Shown piece by piece: positions 7,497 to 15,691 of a DNA stretch of 64,000 nucleotides. The notes under the pieces were generated by a model. The model ran no database searches. It was not told the DNA's origin and worked only from the letters and a program-made list of their open reading frames with translations. The first letter of the stretch is position 1. The number at the start of each line of letters is the position of its first letter. A program made the position numbers and the translations under genes. The DNA is taken from positions 214,358 to 278,357 of the forward strand of contig NZ_JAGDYP010000001.1 in NCBI RefSeq assembly GCF_017565765.1. The letters run 5' to 3'. Source of the DNA: Capnocytophaga bilenii. Its GTDB lineage: Bacteria > Bacteroidota > Bacteroidia > Flavobacteriales > Flavobacteriaceae.

Positions 7497-10349
7497 CTAT
7501 TTACTCAAATACATCTTCCTCCTTGTATAAATATCGTAGAAAGCATCATCTTTAAGGCTATCTATAAACAAGATACTTTCGCCAGTAGATTTCATTTCAG
7601 GACCGAGTTTCTTATCTACGTTCGGGAATTTGTTGAATGAGAACACAGGTTGCTTGATAGCAAAGCCCTCTAAGTGCGGATGGAAATGAAAATCAGTGAG
7701 TTTTTTCTCGCCAAGCATTACCTTAGTAGCGTAGTTCACATACGGCTCTTGGTAAGCTTTAGAGATAAACGGTACTGTACGCGAAGCGCGTGGGTTCGCC
7801 TCGATGATATACACTACATCGTCTTTTACAGCAAACTGCACATTGATAAGTCCTACCGTGTTGAGTGCTAAGGCTATTTTATGAGTATGGTCTTTTATTT
7901 GTTGCAAAACAAATTCACCCAAGTTGAATGGAGGCAAGGTAGCATTACTGTCGCCTGAGTGGATGCCACAAGGCTCTATATGCTCCATAATACCAATGAT
8001 ATACACATTTTCGCCATCGCATATCGCATCGGCTTCAGCTTCTATGGCACCGTCCAAATAATGGTCGAGAAGAAGTTTGTTATTAGGTATCTTGCGCAAG
8101 AGGTCTACCACGTGGGCTTCTAATTCTTCTTTGTTAATCACAATCTTCATCCCTTGTCCGCCCAATACGTAGGAAGGACGTACGAGTAGCGGGAAGTCAA
8201 GTTCATCGGCGAGTTTAAGCGCCTCATCGGCAGTTTCAGCAACGCCAAAACGCGGATAAGGAATATTATTTTCTTTCAGCAGCGTTGAAAAACTACCTCT
8301 ATCTTCTGCCAAATCGAGCGACTGGAAGCTGGTACCTATGATTTTAATACCATATTTATCTAATTTCTCAGCCAACTTCAATGCCGTTTGTCCGCCGAGC
8401 TGTACAATAACTCCCTCTGGTTTTTCGTGCTGAATGATATCATAAATATATTCCCAGAACACAGGCTCAAAATAGAGTTTGTTAGCCGTATCAAAGTCGG
8501 TAGAGACAGTCTCAGGATTGCAGTTAATCATTATGGTTTCATAACCACACTCTTCAGCAGCCAATACCCCGTGCACACAGCAGTAATCGAACTCAATCCC
8601 CTGCCCTATGCGGTTAGGACCTGAACCGAGTACTACCACCTTTTTGCGGTCGGTTACTATACTGTCGTTGGCTACGTATTCCTTGCCGTCAGCAGTGCGA
8701 ATAGGCGCCTCAAAGGTAGAATAATAGTAAGGAGTCTGCGCCTTAAACTCAGCTGCACAAGTGTCTACTAATTTAAATACACGGCGTATGTTCAGTTCCT
8801 CGCGTTTTTTGTGTACTTCACTCTCCCAACAGCTCAGCATATAAGCAATTTGTCGGTCGGCAAAGCCTTTTTGTTTGGCTTCAAAAAGGAGTTCTTTAGG
8901 CAAGGTATCTATCTTGTAGTTGCTTATTTCTTTTTCGAGCGCACAGAGTTCTTCGTATTGTTTGAGGAACCACATATCTATCTTGGTGATTTCGTGTATA
9001 CGGCTCAGCGGAATACCCATTTGTACGGCATCGTATATCACGAATACCCTATCCCAGCTAGGGTAAGTAAGTTTCTCGATAATTTGTTCGTAGTTTTTAT
9101 AGCCTTTGCCGTCAGCTCCCAAACCATTGCGTTTGATTTCGAGCGATTGGGTAGCTTTTTGCAATGCCTCTTGGAAAGAACGTCCTATACCCATTACCTC
9201 TCCTACCGACTTCATTTGCAAACCAATAGTACGGTCAGAGCCTTCAAACTTATCAAAGTTCCAACGCGGTATTTTTACAATCACATAATCTAATGTAGGC
9301 TCGAAGAAAGCAGAAGTAGATTTGGTAATTTGGTTTTGCAACTCGTCTAAATGGTAACCGATAGCCAGTTTGGTAGCAATCTTAGCAATAGGATAACCTG
9401 TAGCCTTAGAAGCCAAAGCCGAAGAGCGCGATACTCGTGGGTTGATTTCAATAGCAATGATATCTTCCTTTTCATCAGGCGACACGGCAAACTGCACATT
9501 GCACCCTCCAGCAAAATCACCTATACTGCGCATCATCTTAATAGCCATATCACGCATACGTTGGAAAGTGCGGTCGGATAGGGTCATTGCAGGGGCTACA
9601 GTAATAGAATCTCCTGTATGAATACCCATAGGATCCATATTTTCAATGGTACAGATAATCGCCACATTATCGTTCTTGTCGCGCAAGAGTTCGAGCTCGT
9701 ACTCCTTCCATCCTAAAAGAGCCTTATCAATAAGCACCTCGTGGATAGGCGAGGCTTCCAAACCGCGATTGAGGAGCATATCAAAATCTTCTTTTTTATA
9801 GACAATAGAAGCTCCTGTACCGCCCAAAGTAAAGGACGGACGTATTACGAGTGGAAAACCAAAGCGTTGTGCGATTTCTTTTCCTTTGAGGAAAGAAGTA
9901 GCCGTTTCAGACGGAGCCATAGGGATACCTATTTTATCGAGCAACACGCGGAACTTCTCGCGGTCTTCAGTGATTTGTATTGCATCAATATCTACCCCGA
10001 TAATTTCTACCCCAAAGTCTTTCCAAATACCTTTTTCGTCAGCCTCAATACAAAGGTTGAGGGCTGTTTGTCCGCCCATTGTAGGGAGTACAGCATCTAT
10101 TTCGGGGTGTGCTTTTAGAATTTCCACTAACGATTTAGTGGTGAGAGGTTTCAGATAGACCACATCTGCCATAGAGGGGTCTGTCATAATGGTAGCTGGG
10201 TTAGAGTTGATGAGTATGGTTTTAATACCATCTTCGCGCAATGAGCGCAATGATTGCGAGCCTGAGTAGTCGAACTCGCAGGCTTGCCCAATGATAATAG
10301 GTCCTGACCCGATGAGCAGAACACAATGTAGGTCGTTTCTTTTTGGCAT
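7497..10349 (-). CDS. carB: Carbamoyl-phosphate synthase large subunit
   Basis: Makes carbamoyl phosphate from bicarbonate, ATP and glutamine-derived ammonia for arginine and pyrimidine synthesis, together with CarA, which is not in the window. The first ATP-grasp half begins VLLIGSGPIIIGQACEFDYSG; the second begins VVVLGSGPNRIGQGIEFDYCC near residue 575, showing the usual internal duplication. It has 950 residues and ends soon after ILFIDSLKDDAFYDIY, so most of the C-terminal MGS-like allosteric domain of the 1073-residue E. coli enzyme is absent. I recall similar lengths in other flavobacteria, so this is probably the lineage norm, which would mean different effector control. It lies 28 bases downstream of an acetyltransferase gene and may share its regulated leader. 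Confidence 0.97.
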   Translation of the reverse strand: MPKRNDLHCVLLIGSGPIIIGQACEFDYSGSQSLRSLREDGIKTILINSNPATIMTDPSMADVVYLKPLTTKSLVEILKAHPEIDAVLPTMGGQTALNLCIEADEKGIWKDFGVEIIGVDIDAIQITEDREKFRVLLDKIGIPMAPSETATSFLKGKEIAQRFGFPLVIRPSFTLGGTGASIVYKKEDFDMLLNRGLEASPIHEVLIDKALLGWKEYELELLRDKNDNVAIICTIENMDPMGIHTGDSITVAPAMTLSDRTFQRMRDMAIKMMRSIGDFAGGCNVQFAVSPDEKEDIIAIEINPRVSRSSALASKATGYPIAKIATKLAIGYHLDELQNQITKSTSAFFEPTLDYVIVKIPRWNFDKFEGSDRTIGLQMKSVGEVMGIGRSFQEALQKATQSLEIKRNGLGADGKGYKNYEQIIEKLTYPSWDRVFVIYDAVQMGIPLSRIHEITKIDMWFLKQYEELCALEKEISNYKIDTLPKELLFEAKQKGFADRQIAYMLSCWESEVHKKREELNIRRVFKLVDTCAAEFKAQTPYYYSTFEAPIRTADGKEYVANDSIVTDRKKVVVLGSGPNRIGQGIEFDYCCVHGVLAAEECGYETIMINCNPETVSTDFDTANKLYFEPVFWEYIYDIIQHEKPEGVIVQLGGQTALKLAEKLDKYGIKIIGTSFQSLDLAEDRGSFSTLLKENNIPYPRFGVAETADEALKLADELDFPLLVRPSYVLGGQGMKIVINKEELEAHVVDLLRKIPNNKLLLDHYLDGAIEAEADAICDGENVYIIGIMEHIEPCGIHSGDSNATLPPFNLGEFVLQQIKDHTHKIALALNTVGLINVQFAVKDDVVYIIEANPRASRTVPFISKAYQEPYVNYATKVMLGEKKLTDFHFHPHLEGFAIKQPVFSFNKFPNVDKKLGPEMKSTGESILFIDSLKDDAFYDIYTRRKMYLSK

Positions 10350-10377
10350 TTTATATAGTTCTTGCTGTGTTTTTTAT

Positions 10378-10926
10378 TTAATTCTTCTCTAAAACATAAA
10401 ACAAATGATTGTGTATCAGCCCAGTTAAAGGTGCAATTTGGTTCTCTAAAGAGTGTTGAAAAGCAAAATTACACTTTTCAAGCACGTGCTTAGAAGCTCT
10501 GTTTTGCTCATAAACAACAGCTTTTAATCGCTCTAACCCTAACTGTTCAAAGGCGTATTTAATCATAAGTTTAGAGGCTTCAGTAACATATCCCTTTCCC
10601 CAAAATGGCTCACCTAACCAATATCCTAGTTCAGCTTCATTTTCTTCCAAAGGGCAGTTGCTATTTCCCTGAAAGTGCAACCCTATACTGCCTATAATTG
10701 TATTGTCAGCCAGACAAATAGCAAATATATGCGGCTTGCAAAGAATATGTTCTATAACATATAGGCTTTCTTCTTCGTTTTGGTGAGGATTCCACCCAGT
10801 TATAAGAGCAACATTAGGATTTTTAGCCAATTCATACAAATTAGCACTATCAGAAAGCTGCCACCGGCGAAGTGTAAGTCGTGATGAGGTTAAGGGTATA
10901 TTATTTGTCATTTTATTATGTTGCAT
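10378..10926 (-). CDS. GNAT N-acetyltransferase, RimJ/RimL-like
   Basis: Predicted acetyl-CoA-dependent N-acetyltransferase. Family marks are TSSRLTLRRWQLSDSANLYELA at the N-terminus, the acetyl-CoA loop region YWLGEPFWGKGYVTEASKLM near residue 110, and LGLERLKAVVYEQNRASKHVLEKCNF, the usual RimJ/RimL C-terminal signature. Substrate unknown; relatives modify ribosomal proteins or small amines. The ATG at 10926 follows directly on the U-run of a terminator hairpin; a second ATG at 10911 is an equally possible start. carB follows after 28 bases, so the two are probably cotranscribed and both subject to the upstream leader. Confidence 0.85.
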   Translation of the reverse strand: MQHNKMTNNIPLTSSRLTLRRWQLSDSANLYELAKNPNVALITGWNPHQNEEESLYVIEHILCKPHIFAICLADNTIIGSIGLHFQGNSNCPLEENEAELGYWLGEPFWGKGYVTEASKLMIKYAFEQLGLERLKAVVYEQNRASKHVLEKCNFAFQHSLENQIAPLTGLIHNHLFYVLEKN

Positions 10927-10965
10927 AAAAAAATAGCTACATTTTTCAAAAGAAAAATATAGCTA
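10927..10965 (-). terminator. Strong hairpin and U-run abutting the acetyltransferase start
   Basis: In the minus-strand RNA UAGCUAUAUUUUUC pairs with GAAAAAUGUAGCUA, 14 pairs with one G-U and a UUUU loop, followed by seven U and then AUG. This is a textbook intrinsic terminator, placed between a promoter and the gene it should serve, so it is most likely an attenuator. Confidence 0.8.
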
Positions 10966-11067
10966 CTGCAATGGTAAAGAATATTGATGCCCTGCGTATC
11001 TCTTACGAGTACTGCATATCAAAGCACAAAAGAGTGCTAACTGACTCATATTCTTTAAATTGTTCAT
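10963..11067 (-). CDS. Possible 34-residue leader peptide
   Basis: ATG at 11067 to TAG at 10963, encoding a 34-residue peptide with LALFCALICSTRKRYAGHQ in the middle. The stop codon falls on the 5' edge of the terminator stem, a position where a translating ribosome would affect hairpin formation. Two Arg codons lie close together (CGT AAG AGA), of interest because carB feeds arginine synthesis. The same bases also form good RNA structure, so coding is not established. Confidence 0.25.
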   Translation of the reverse strand: MNNLKNMSQLALFCALICSTRKRYAGHQYSLPLQ

Positions 11068-11091
11068 TTAGTGAGATGTTAAATAATGGGG

Positions 11092-11121
11092 CAAAGATAC
11101 AAAAATAATTTAAATAACAAA
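11092..11121 (-). promoter_or_regulatory. Promoter of the leader-GNAT-carB unit
   Basis: Minus strand: TTTG at 11118-11121, 18-base gap, TATCTTTG at 11092-11099. It lies about 165 bases before the acetyltransferase start, leaving room for the structured leader. Confidence 0.7.
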
Positions 11122-11135
11122 TTATGAATAATGTT

Positions 11136-11552
11136 TTATTTGACAATAGAATCAAGAAATTCTTTTGGAGTTATAACCGAAATATCATCTACTAAAAAAT
11201 CTTTTTGATTTCGTGTAATTATAATGGGTATATTGTATTGTTTAGCAGTGAAATACTGAAATGCATCTTCTAAATCTTTAAAAGCCGAATAGTGAGCTGA
11301 AAAAACTATTTTTTTGTCAAAAGGAAGGATTGATGCAAATTGATAGATGAACTCTAACATTTTTCTTACTTCACTCTCTGTAAAAATTTTTGATAAGATA
11401 TAGTTTATGGTAGCGACAGACAATGATGAGATATAAACAACAATTTGTTTTTCTACACAATAGTTAAATAGCCTTTCTGCATCTTTATAAAAATTTTTGC
11501 GTCTTAATAGAACATCTAATAGTACATTAGTATCTACAAAAATCCTCCTCAT
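11136..11552 (-). CDS. PIN-domain ribonuclease, VapC-like toxin
   Basis: 138 residues with the PIN fold signature: FVDTNVLLDVLLRR at the N-terminus (first catalytic Asp near residue 7), acidic residues in the central KDLEDAFQYFTA, and the late ITRNQKDF. Such proteins are metal-dependent RNases, usually toxins that cut tRNA or rRNA. It starts 2 bases after the stop of a small 78-residue gene, the standard antitoxin-toxin order. Target unknown. Confidence 0.83.
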   Translation of the reverse strand: MRRIFVDTNVLLDVLLRRKNFYKDAERLFNYCVEKQIVVYISSLSVATINYILSKIFTESEVRKMLEFIYQFASILPFDKKIVFSAHYSAFKDLEDAFQYFTAKQYNIPIIITRNQKDFLVDDISVITPKEFLDSIVK

Positions 11553-11554
11553 AA

Positions 11555-11791
11555 TTATATCAAATGTTTTTTTATAAGATAGTTAAATCTTAAAGTATCA
11601 GCATTTATATCTATTTCTTTAGGAACAATTTTATTAAGTTGATCAAAAATAGTATTCATATCAATATGTTTCATTTTCTCCTTCCATTCCGTTTCTTGTT
11701 GGTAAAATTCTTCTAACTGACCTTCGCTTAAATTGTAATCTTCATCATAGAGCTTGTTTTTTTTCAAAACTATTGATTTTTGTATGTTCAT
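11555..11791 (-). CDS. Putative antitoxin of the PIN toxin
   Basis: 78 residues, Lys/Glu-rich, predicted mostly helical, with an acidic central stretch (LSEGQLEEFYQQETEWKEK). I see no classical ribbon-helix-helix or AbrB motif, so the family is not recognised. Size, charge, order and the 2-base gap to the PIN gene make it the likely cognate antitoxin. In such pairs the antitoxin normally represses the shared promoter. Confidence 0.62.
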   Translation of the reverse strand: MNIQKSIVLKKNKLYDEDYNLSEGQLEEFYQQETEWKEKMKHIDMNTIFDQLNKIVPKEIDINADTLRFNYLIKKHLI

Positions 11792-11826
11792 AAATAAAAT
11801 AAATTTTAAGGATTATTTAATGTAAA

Positions 11827-11988
11827 AAAGGCTGTCCGAAAAGTTTTAAAAATATGATTGCACCACACACTTTGTCAAACTTTCAAAGTTTAAAAAAGTT
11901 AATTATACTGATAATCAATCACTTTTATTCACATTGTAGGAGCGATTGGCAAATCGCTCTCACAAAACAAAACTTTTCGGACACCCTC
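11827..11988. repeat. Inverted-repeat-bounded dispersed element, copy 1
   Basis: Begins CTGTCCGAAAAGTTTT and ends AAAACTTTTCGGACACCC, so its ends are inverted repeats. The inner part holds a GAGCGATTGGCAAATCGCTC hairpin. The right 82 bases match 62285-62366 at roughly 85-90 percent, and a flipped relative lies at 19752-19905. No coding capacity. It is MITE-like. Confidence 0.65.
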
Positions 11989-12004
11989 TTATTAGTTAAA
12001 AAAG

Positions 12005-12077
12005 AGCGAAAAACGGGTCTCGAACCCGCGACCTCAACCTTGGGAAGGTTGCGCTCTACCAACTGAGCTATTTTCGC
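12005..12077 (-). tRNA. tRNA-Gly (anticodon CCC)
   Basis: Minus strand: acceptor stem GCGAAAA/TTTTCGC, D-arm GCTCAGTTGGTAGAGC, anticodon arm CAACC-TTCCCAA-GGTTG giving CCC at positions 34-36, and T-arm GCGGG-TTCGAGA-CCCGT. CCA is not encoded. Confidence 0.95.
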
Positions 12078-12177
12078 TTGTTTGCGCTGCAAAGGTACAA
12101 CAAATTTTAATTCCTGCAAAATTATATTCAAAAAATCAAATTAAAAATACATTTACTATCAGAACTTACACAAAGTA

Positions 12178-13197
12178 TTATTTCTTTTCTTTCCAGGTCT
12201 CATATCTTTCACAAGCACTTTGATCACCAGCTTTACAAGCTTTTTCAAACCATATTAAAGCTTTTTCTATTTCAATTTTTGTTATATAATAAAGTCCTAA
12301 CAAAAATTGAGCTCTAGTATTACCTTGTTTAGCAGCTTTCAAATACCACTCTTCTGCCTTTGTTGGGTCTACCTCTACTCCTTCCCCATCTTCATAACAT
12401 ACCCCTAATTGAGTTTGAGCATCTGCATCACCTTGATTAGCTGCTTTTAGAAACCATTCAAAAGCCTTTTCATACGATTGCGCTACTCCATCTCCGTTGT
12501 AGTAAAACCAGGCTATTTCTCTTTGAGCATCAGCATCGCCTTTTTTAGCTTCTTTTTCATAACTTGCAAATGCCTTTTGATACCACTCAGCAGCTTTAGC
12601 GTATGATTGTGCTACCCCTTGTCCCTTTTCATAACATTCCGCTACATTGTTTTGTCCAACAGCATTACCTTGATTAGCTGCTTTTAGATACCATTCAAAA
12701 GCCTTTTCGTAAGATTGCACTACTCCCTCCCCGTTTTCATAAGCAAAACCTACACCGTTTTGTGCAAGAGCATTACCTTGATTGGCTGCTTTTAAATACC
12801 ATTCAAAAGCCTTTTCGTACGATTGTGCTACCCCTTGTCCCTTTTCATAACATTTTGCTACATCGTTTTGTGCATCTACATTTCCTTGATTGGCTGCTTT
12901 TAGATACCATTCAAAAGCCTTTTCGTACGATTGAGTAGTACCAACCCCCTCTTCATAGAAAAGTCCTAACAAATTTTGAGCATTAACCTCTTCTTGTAAA
13001 GCCGCCTTTTGTGCCCAATAAAATGCTTTTTCATATGACTTTGCTACATTCTCTCCTGTATAATACTCTATAGCCAAACTTCCTTGTGCTATTACCAGTC
13101 CCGCTTCAGCTTGCTTAAGCAAGCTTTTTATATCTACTTGTTGTGAGTACATCACAAAAGTAGGGAAACAAAATATAAATTGAATAAATCTCTTCAT
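12178..13197 (-). CDS. Exported Sel1-repeat protein
   Basis: 339 residues with a signal peptide (MKRFIQFIFCFPTFVMYSQ) and about eight Sel1-like repeats of 36 residues, each of the type YEKAFEWYLKAANQGN..AQN. Sel1 repeats form an alpha-solenoid used for protein-protein contact in the periplasm or at the surface. Near-identical neighbouring repeats (several AQSYEKAFEWYLKAANQGN units) suggest recent internal duplication. The C-terminus is CKAGDQSACERYETWKEKK. Partner unknown. It stands alone between the tRNA and pncA. Confidence 0.88.
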   Translation of the reverse strand: MKRFIQFIFCFPTFVMYSQQVDIKSLLKQAEAGLVIAQGSLAIEYYTGENVAKSYEKAFYWAQKAALQEEVNAQNLLGLFYEEGVGTTQSYEKAFEWYLKAANQGNVDAQNDVAKCYEKGQGVAQSYEKAFEWYLKAANQGNALAQNGVGFAYENGEGVVQSYEKAFEWYLKAANQGNAVGQNNVAECYEKGQGVAQSYAKAAEWYQKAFASYEKEAKKGDADAQREIAWFYYNGDGVAQSYEKAFEWFLKAANQGDADAQTQLGVCYEDGEGVEVDPTKAEEWYLKAAKQGNTRAQFLLGLYYITKIEIEKALIWFEKACKAGDQSACERYETWKEKK

Positions 13198-13309
13198 TGG
13201 TAGTTGTTTTTATGGTTTCTATTTTATATTTAGTTTCAATTTCTTCTTATACTCATTCTTTTCAAACAGTTGTTTTCCGTTTGTATTTGGAGCTTATATA
13301 GTGCATTCG

Positions 13310-13849
13310 CTAACAGCCAATACTCCTAATTCCTGCTTCAAAAAGAGATACTTTATAGCCTAAATTGCGGGCATCTTCAGCACTATATGCCACACAAAAA
13401 TCACCTGCTAAGCCACAAATCACAAGTTCAGTAATACCTTTTTCCTGCAAATAACCGTGTAATCCCGTAGGGTTTTGCTTGTTATTGTCAAAAAAAGCAC
13501 TATAACTATCCACCTCTGGATTCATTCCCTTACGAAAAACAGCTGCTATGGGTGCAATATCTAAATCTTTATGTAATTCTGCTCCAAAACTTCCTTGCAC
13601 ACAATGGTCTGTCCAAAGAATTTGGTCAATTCCGCCCAATTTTATCACCTCAAAAGGCTTTTTTCCTTGGTGATTGCTCGCAAAGCTCTTATGATTAGCA
13701 GGGTGCCAATCTTGGGTAGCTACAATCAGGTCGTAATTGTTTTTCATTTCGGCATTAATGGCAGAAACTACCTCATCTCCATTAGGTACAGGCAAAGCTC
13801 CTGTAGGCATAAAATCATTCTGTACATCAACGATAATAAGTGCTTTCAT
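13310..13849 (-). CDS. pncA: Nicotinamidase
   Basis: Hydrolyses nicotinamide to nicotinate in NAD salvage; acts on pyrazinamide too. The isochorismatase-like fold is shown by IIVDVQNDFMPTGALPVPNG (catalytic Asp), VATQDWHPANHKSF (metal-binding His) and VICGLAGDFCVAYSAEDA with the nucleophile Cys. At 179 residues and ending EAGIRSIGC it lacks roughly 15-20 C-terminal residues found in most relatives, but all catalytic motifs are present. It is followed upstream by a lipoprotein gene on the same strand, 11 bases away. Confidence 0.9.
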   Translation of the reverse strand: MKALIIVDVQNDFMPTGALPVPNGDEVVSAINAEMKNNYDLIVATQDWHPANHKSFASNHQGKKPFEVIKLGGIDQILWTDHCVQGSFGAELHKDLDIAPIAAVFRKGMNPEVDSYSAFFDNNKQNPTGLHGYLQEKGITELVICGLAGDFCVAYSAEDARNLGYKVSLFEAGIRSIGC

Positions 13850-13860
13850 AATTTGATTAA

Positions 13861-14397
13861 TTATTTATTTTTATTAGGATATTCTTCTAATATTTTATTT
13901 ACGAAGTTTTTAATAGCTTCTTCTTTACGCTCTCGGTTTTGTGGCAAATAGCCTACTCCTTTGCCTTGCCATATAAGTTCTTTCTTTTGGGCATCAATGA
14001 TTTCTATATACAAGATACCTTCAGAATTTCGGCTTACACTATAGTTAGCACCACCCCAAAAGGGTCCGTAGCCTATCCCCCAACCCCAATAATAGGGTGA
14101 ATAATTGTCATATACATCTATATTTTCACGTTCGCGTGTGAATATATTTACAAGTATATCGGGGGTTTCGGAAAGGGTCATTCCTCGTTGGGAAAGGTTG
14201 GCTTCAATAGCACGCAAAATACGCTTTTTATCTAAGTCCGAGATTTCTGCTTTATCTACACCTTCTTTAAAAAAAGCAAAGGTTTTATAGGTGCTGAAAT
14301 CTGTTTGGCTGTCATAATCGGTAGTTACGTAGATACTTGCACAAGAAGTAACTATCATTGCTAATAGACTGACTACTAAAAGGGTTACTCTTTTCAT
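13861..14397 (-). CDS. DUF4136 lipoprotein
   Basis: Lipoprotein signal MKRVTLLVVSLLAMIVTSC with lipobox Cys at residue 19, then a DUF4136 domain (TDYDSQTDFSTYKTFAFF at the start, DAQKKELIWQGKGVG near the end). A Tyr/Trp/Gly-rich loop (YSPYYWGWGIGYGPFWGG) lies in the middle, common in this family. Anchored to the envelope, function unknown. Confidence 0.82.
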   Translation of the reverse strand: MKRVTLLVVSLLAMIVTSCASIYVTTDYDSQTDFSTYKTFAFFKEGVDKAEISDLDKKRILRAIEANLSQRGMTLSETPDILVNIFTRERENIDVYDNYSPYYWGWGIGYGPFWGGANYSVSRNSEGILYIEIIDAQKKELIWQGKGVGYLPQNRERKEEAIKNFVNKILEEYPNKNK

Positions 14398-14527
14398 ATT
14401 TACTGTAAATTAATGTTTTTTTCTATAGTAAAAAGTGCAAAATCTGTGCCAGTTTTAGCCGTTAGAGGTTAGTTGCTGGTCATAGGCAGATACCTCATAG
14501 CTAACGCCTAAAGGCTAAAGACTAACT

Positions 14528-15220
14528 CTAAAATAGCAAATGTACTACAGTAGGGGCTATAAGTGCTGTAAAAATCCCGTTGAATATCATTCCTAAACTT
14601 GCATAAACAGCGTATTTTTCGCTCAAATTAAACGCTGCCATAATACCCAAAGCGTGCGAAGCGGTACCTAATGAAATACCTTTTGCCATAGGGCTTTTGA
14701 TGTGAAACCAGCTAAGGAGTGAAATGCCAAAGATATTCCCCAAAAAGCCTGTAGTCATCACAGCCATTACGGTAATAGGTTCTATACCGTGCAGCATACG
14801 AGTAACTTCAATAGCAATGGGCGTAGTAACCGATTTGGGTGCTAATGAAATAGCAATATCATCTGCCAGCCCCATCCATTTAGCTACGAGGCATACTGTA
14901 AGAACTCCAAAAAGACTTCCTACAAACTGTGAAACTATCAGCGGAATGAGCTGTTTCTTGATTTTAGAAATTTGCAGATAAAGTGGCACCCCAAGTGCTA
15001 CAATAGACGGTTTTAGCCAAAAATCTATATACTGTCCTGCTTCTTCGTATTTAGATGGCGATATATTAAAAATAGTAAGGTATGAAATAAGTACTATTAC
15101 AGTGAGTAATACGGGATTTAGGAATACTGATTTATACTTTTTCTGCAACAACAATATTCCGTAATAAAGAATAAAGGTAATTGCCAATAGCAACACCTGA
15201 TTTTCAGCTATTGATTTCAT
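14528..15220 (-). CDS. lrgB: LrgB-family membrane protein
   Basis: 230 residues with about seven hydrophobic segments and the LrgB/CidB signature SLAPKSVTTPIAIEVTRMLHG. With LrgA it forms a system first studied as holin-like; later work points to transport of pyruvate or glycolate and control of murein hydrolases. Its ATG overlaps the TGA of lrgA (ATGA), indicating translational coupling. Confidence 0.9.
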   Translation of the reverse strand: MKSIAENQVLLLAITFILYYGILLLQKKYKSVFLNPVLLTVIVLISYLTIFNISPSKYEEAGQYIDFWLKPSIVALGVPLYLQISKIKKQLIPLIVSQFVGSLFGVLTVCLVAKWMGLADDIAISLAPKSVTTPIAIEVTRMLHGIEPITVMAVMTTGFLGNIFGISLLSWFHIKSPMAKGISLGTASHALGIMAAFNLSEKYAVYASLGMIFNGIFTALIAPTVVHLLF

Positions 15221-15567
15221 TTTAGTTTAAGTTTTTTGCGTAGATATTGATACACGTGTCCTGTAACAACTATCACCACTACAGTACTGATGATGATAGA
15301 GAGAAAAATGGCTAAAAAATTTTGCCCTATTTGCTTAAAATAAGCCATAATACCAATACTTGGGGGCACAAAAAAGAGTCCTAAATTAGAAATCAACAAA
15401 TCGGAGAGGGCTTTAATAGCCTGAAGTTTAATCCAGCCAAAATGTAAGGCAAGCGTGAGAACAAGCATCCCTATAATACTTGAAGGGAAAGGAATATGGG
15501 TAAGGGCTACTATCAATTCACCTATACCCAAACAGCCAAAAATAATGGCAAAATAACGTATAATCAT
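15217..15567 (-). CDS. lrgA: LrgA/CidA-family holin-like protein
   Basis: 116 residues from the ATG at 15567, four hydrophobic segments, and the family core LIVALTHIPFPSSIIGMLVLTLALHFGWI. A longer reading from 15621 is rejected because the TACTTTTG promoter at 15593-15600 falls inside it, so that ATG would not be transcribed. lrgB follows with a 4-base overlap. Confidence 0.87.
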   Translation of the reverse strand: MIIRYFAIIFGCLGIGELIVALTHIPFPSSIIGMLVLTLALHFGWIKLQAIKALSDLLISNLGLFFVPPSIGIMAYFKQIGQNFLAIFLSIIISTVVVIVVTGHVYQYLRKKLKLK

Positions 15568-15592
15568 TGTTAGTAATCTAAAAAAAACGATG

Positions 15593-15622
15593 CAAAAGTA
15601 ATATATCTTTTTCAAATGCAAA
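15593..15622 (-). promoter_or_regulatory. Promoter of lrgAB
   Basis: Minus strand TTTG at 15619-15622, 18-base gap, TACTTTTG at 15593-15600. It sets the lrgA start at 15567. Confidence 0.65.
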
Positions 15623-15638
15623 TAAAAAGTTAATTTTT

Positions 15639-15668
15639 TTTGTTTGTATTTTTTTATTACTACCTTTG
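15639..15668 (+). promoter_or_regulatory. Promoter of the coiled-coil protein gene
   Basis: TTTG at 15639-15642, 18-base gap, TACCTTTG at 15661-15668; ATG 24 bases on. Divergent to the lrgAB promoter. Confidence 0.65.
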
Positions 15669-15691
15669 CACCAATAAATTAGTTAAACATT

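Larger units (their letters stand above)
10927..11090 (-). promoter_or_regulatory. Structured leader RNA (candidate riboswitch or attenuator) for the GNAT-carB operon
   Basis: Between the promoter at 11092-11121 and the terminator at 10927-10965 the RNA can fold into a closed domain. P1 pairs UAAAGAAUAU (about 11057-11048) with AUAUUCUUUA (10984-10975). Inside it are AGCAC/GUGCU with a six-base loop, and an arm with GUA, CUC-GUAA-GAG, UAC and a GNRA-type loop. A three-way junction followed by a terminator is the layout of many riboswitches. I do not recognise the class. A 34-codon reading frame overlaps the same DNA, so translation-coupled attenuation is the alternative. Confidence 0.55.

Noticed and set aside
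9741-10118. Plus-strand frames of 90-160 codons opposite carB
   Set aside because: Shadows of a highly conserved gene, without promoters or family motifs.
7497-10349. carB as a truncated gene
   Set aside because: The 950-residue form without the full MGS domain is, as far as I recall, usual in flavobacteria; both ATP-grasp halves are intact.
10927-11090. Assignment of the carB-operon leader to a known riboswitch (SAM, TPP, cobalamin, preQ1)
   Set aside because: None of the conserved core sequences of those classes that I know is present.
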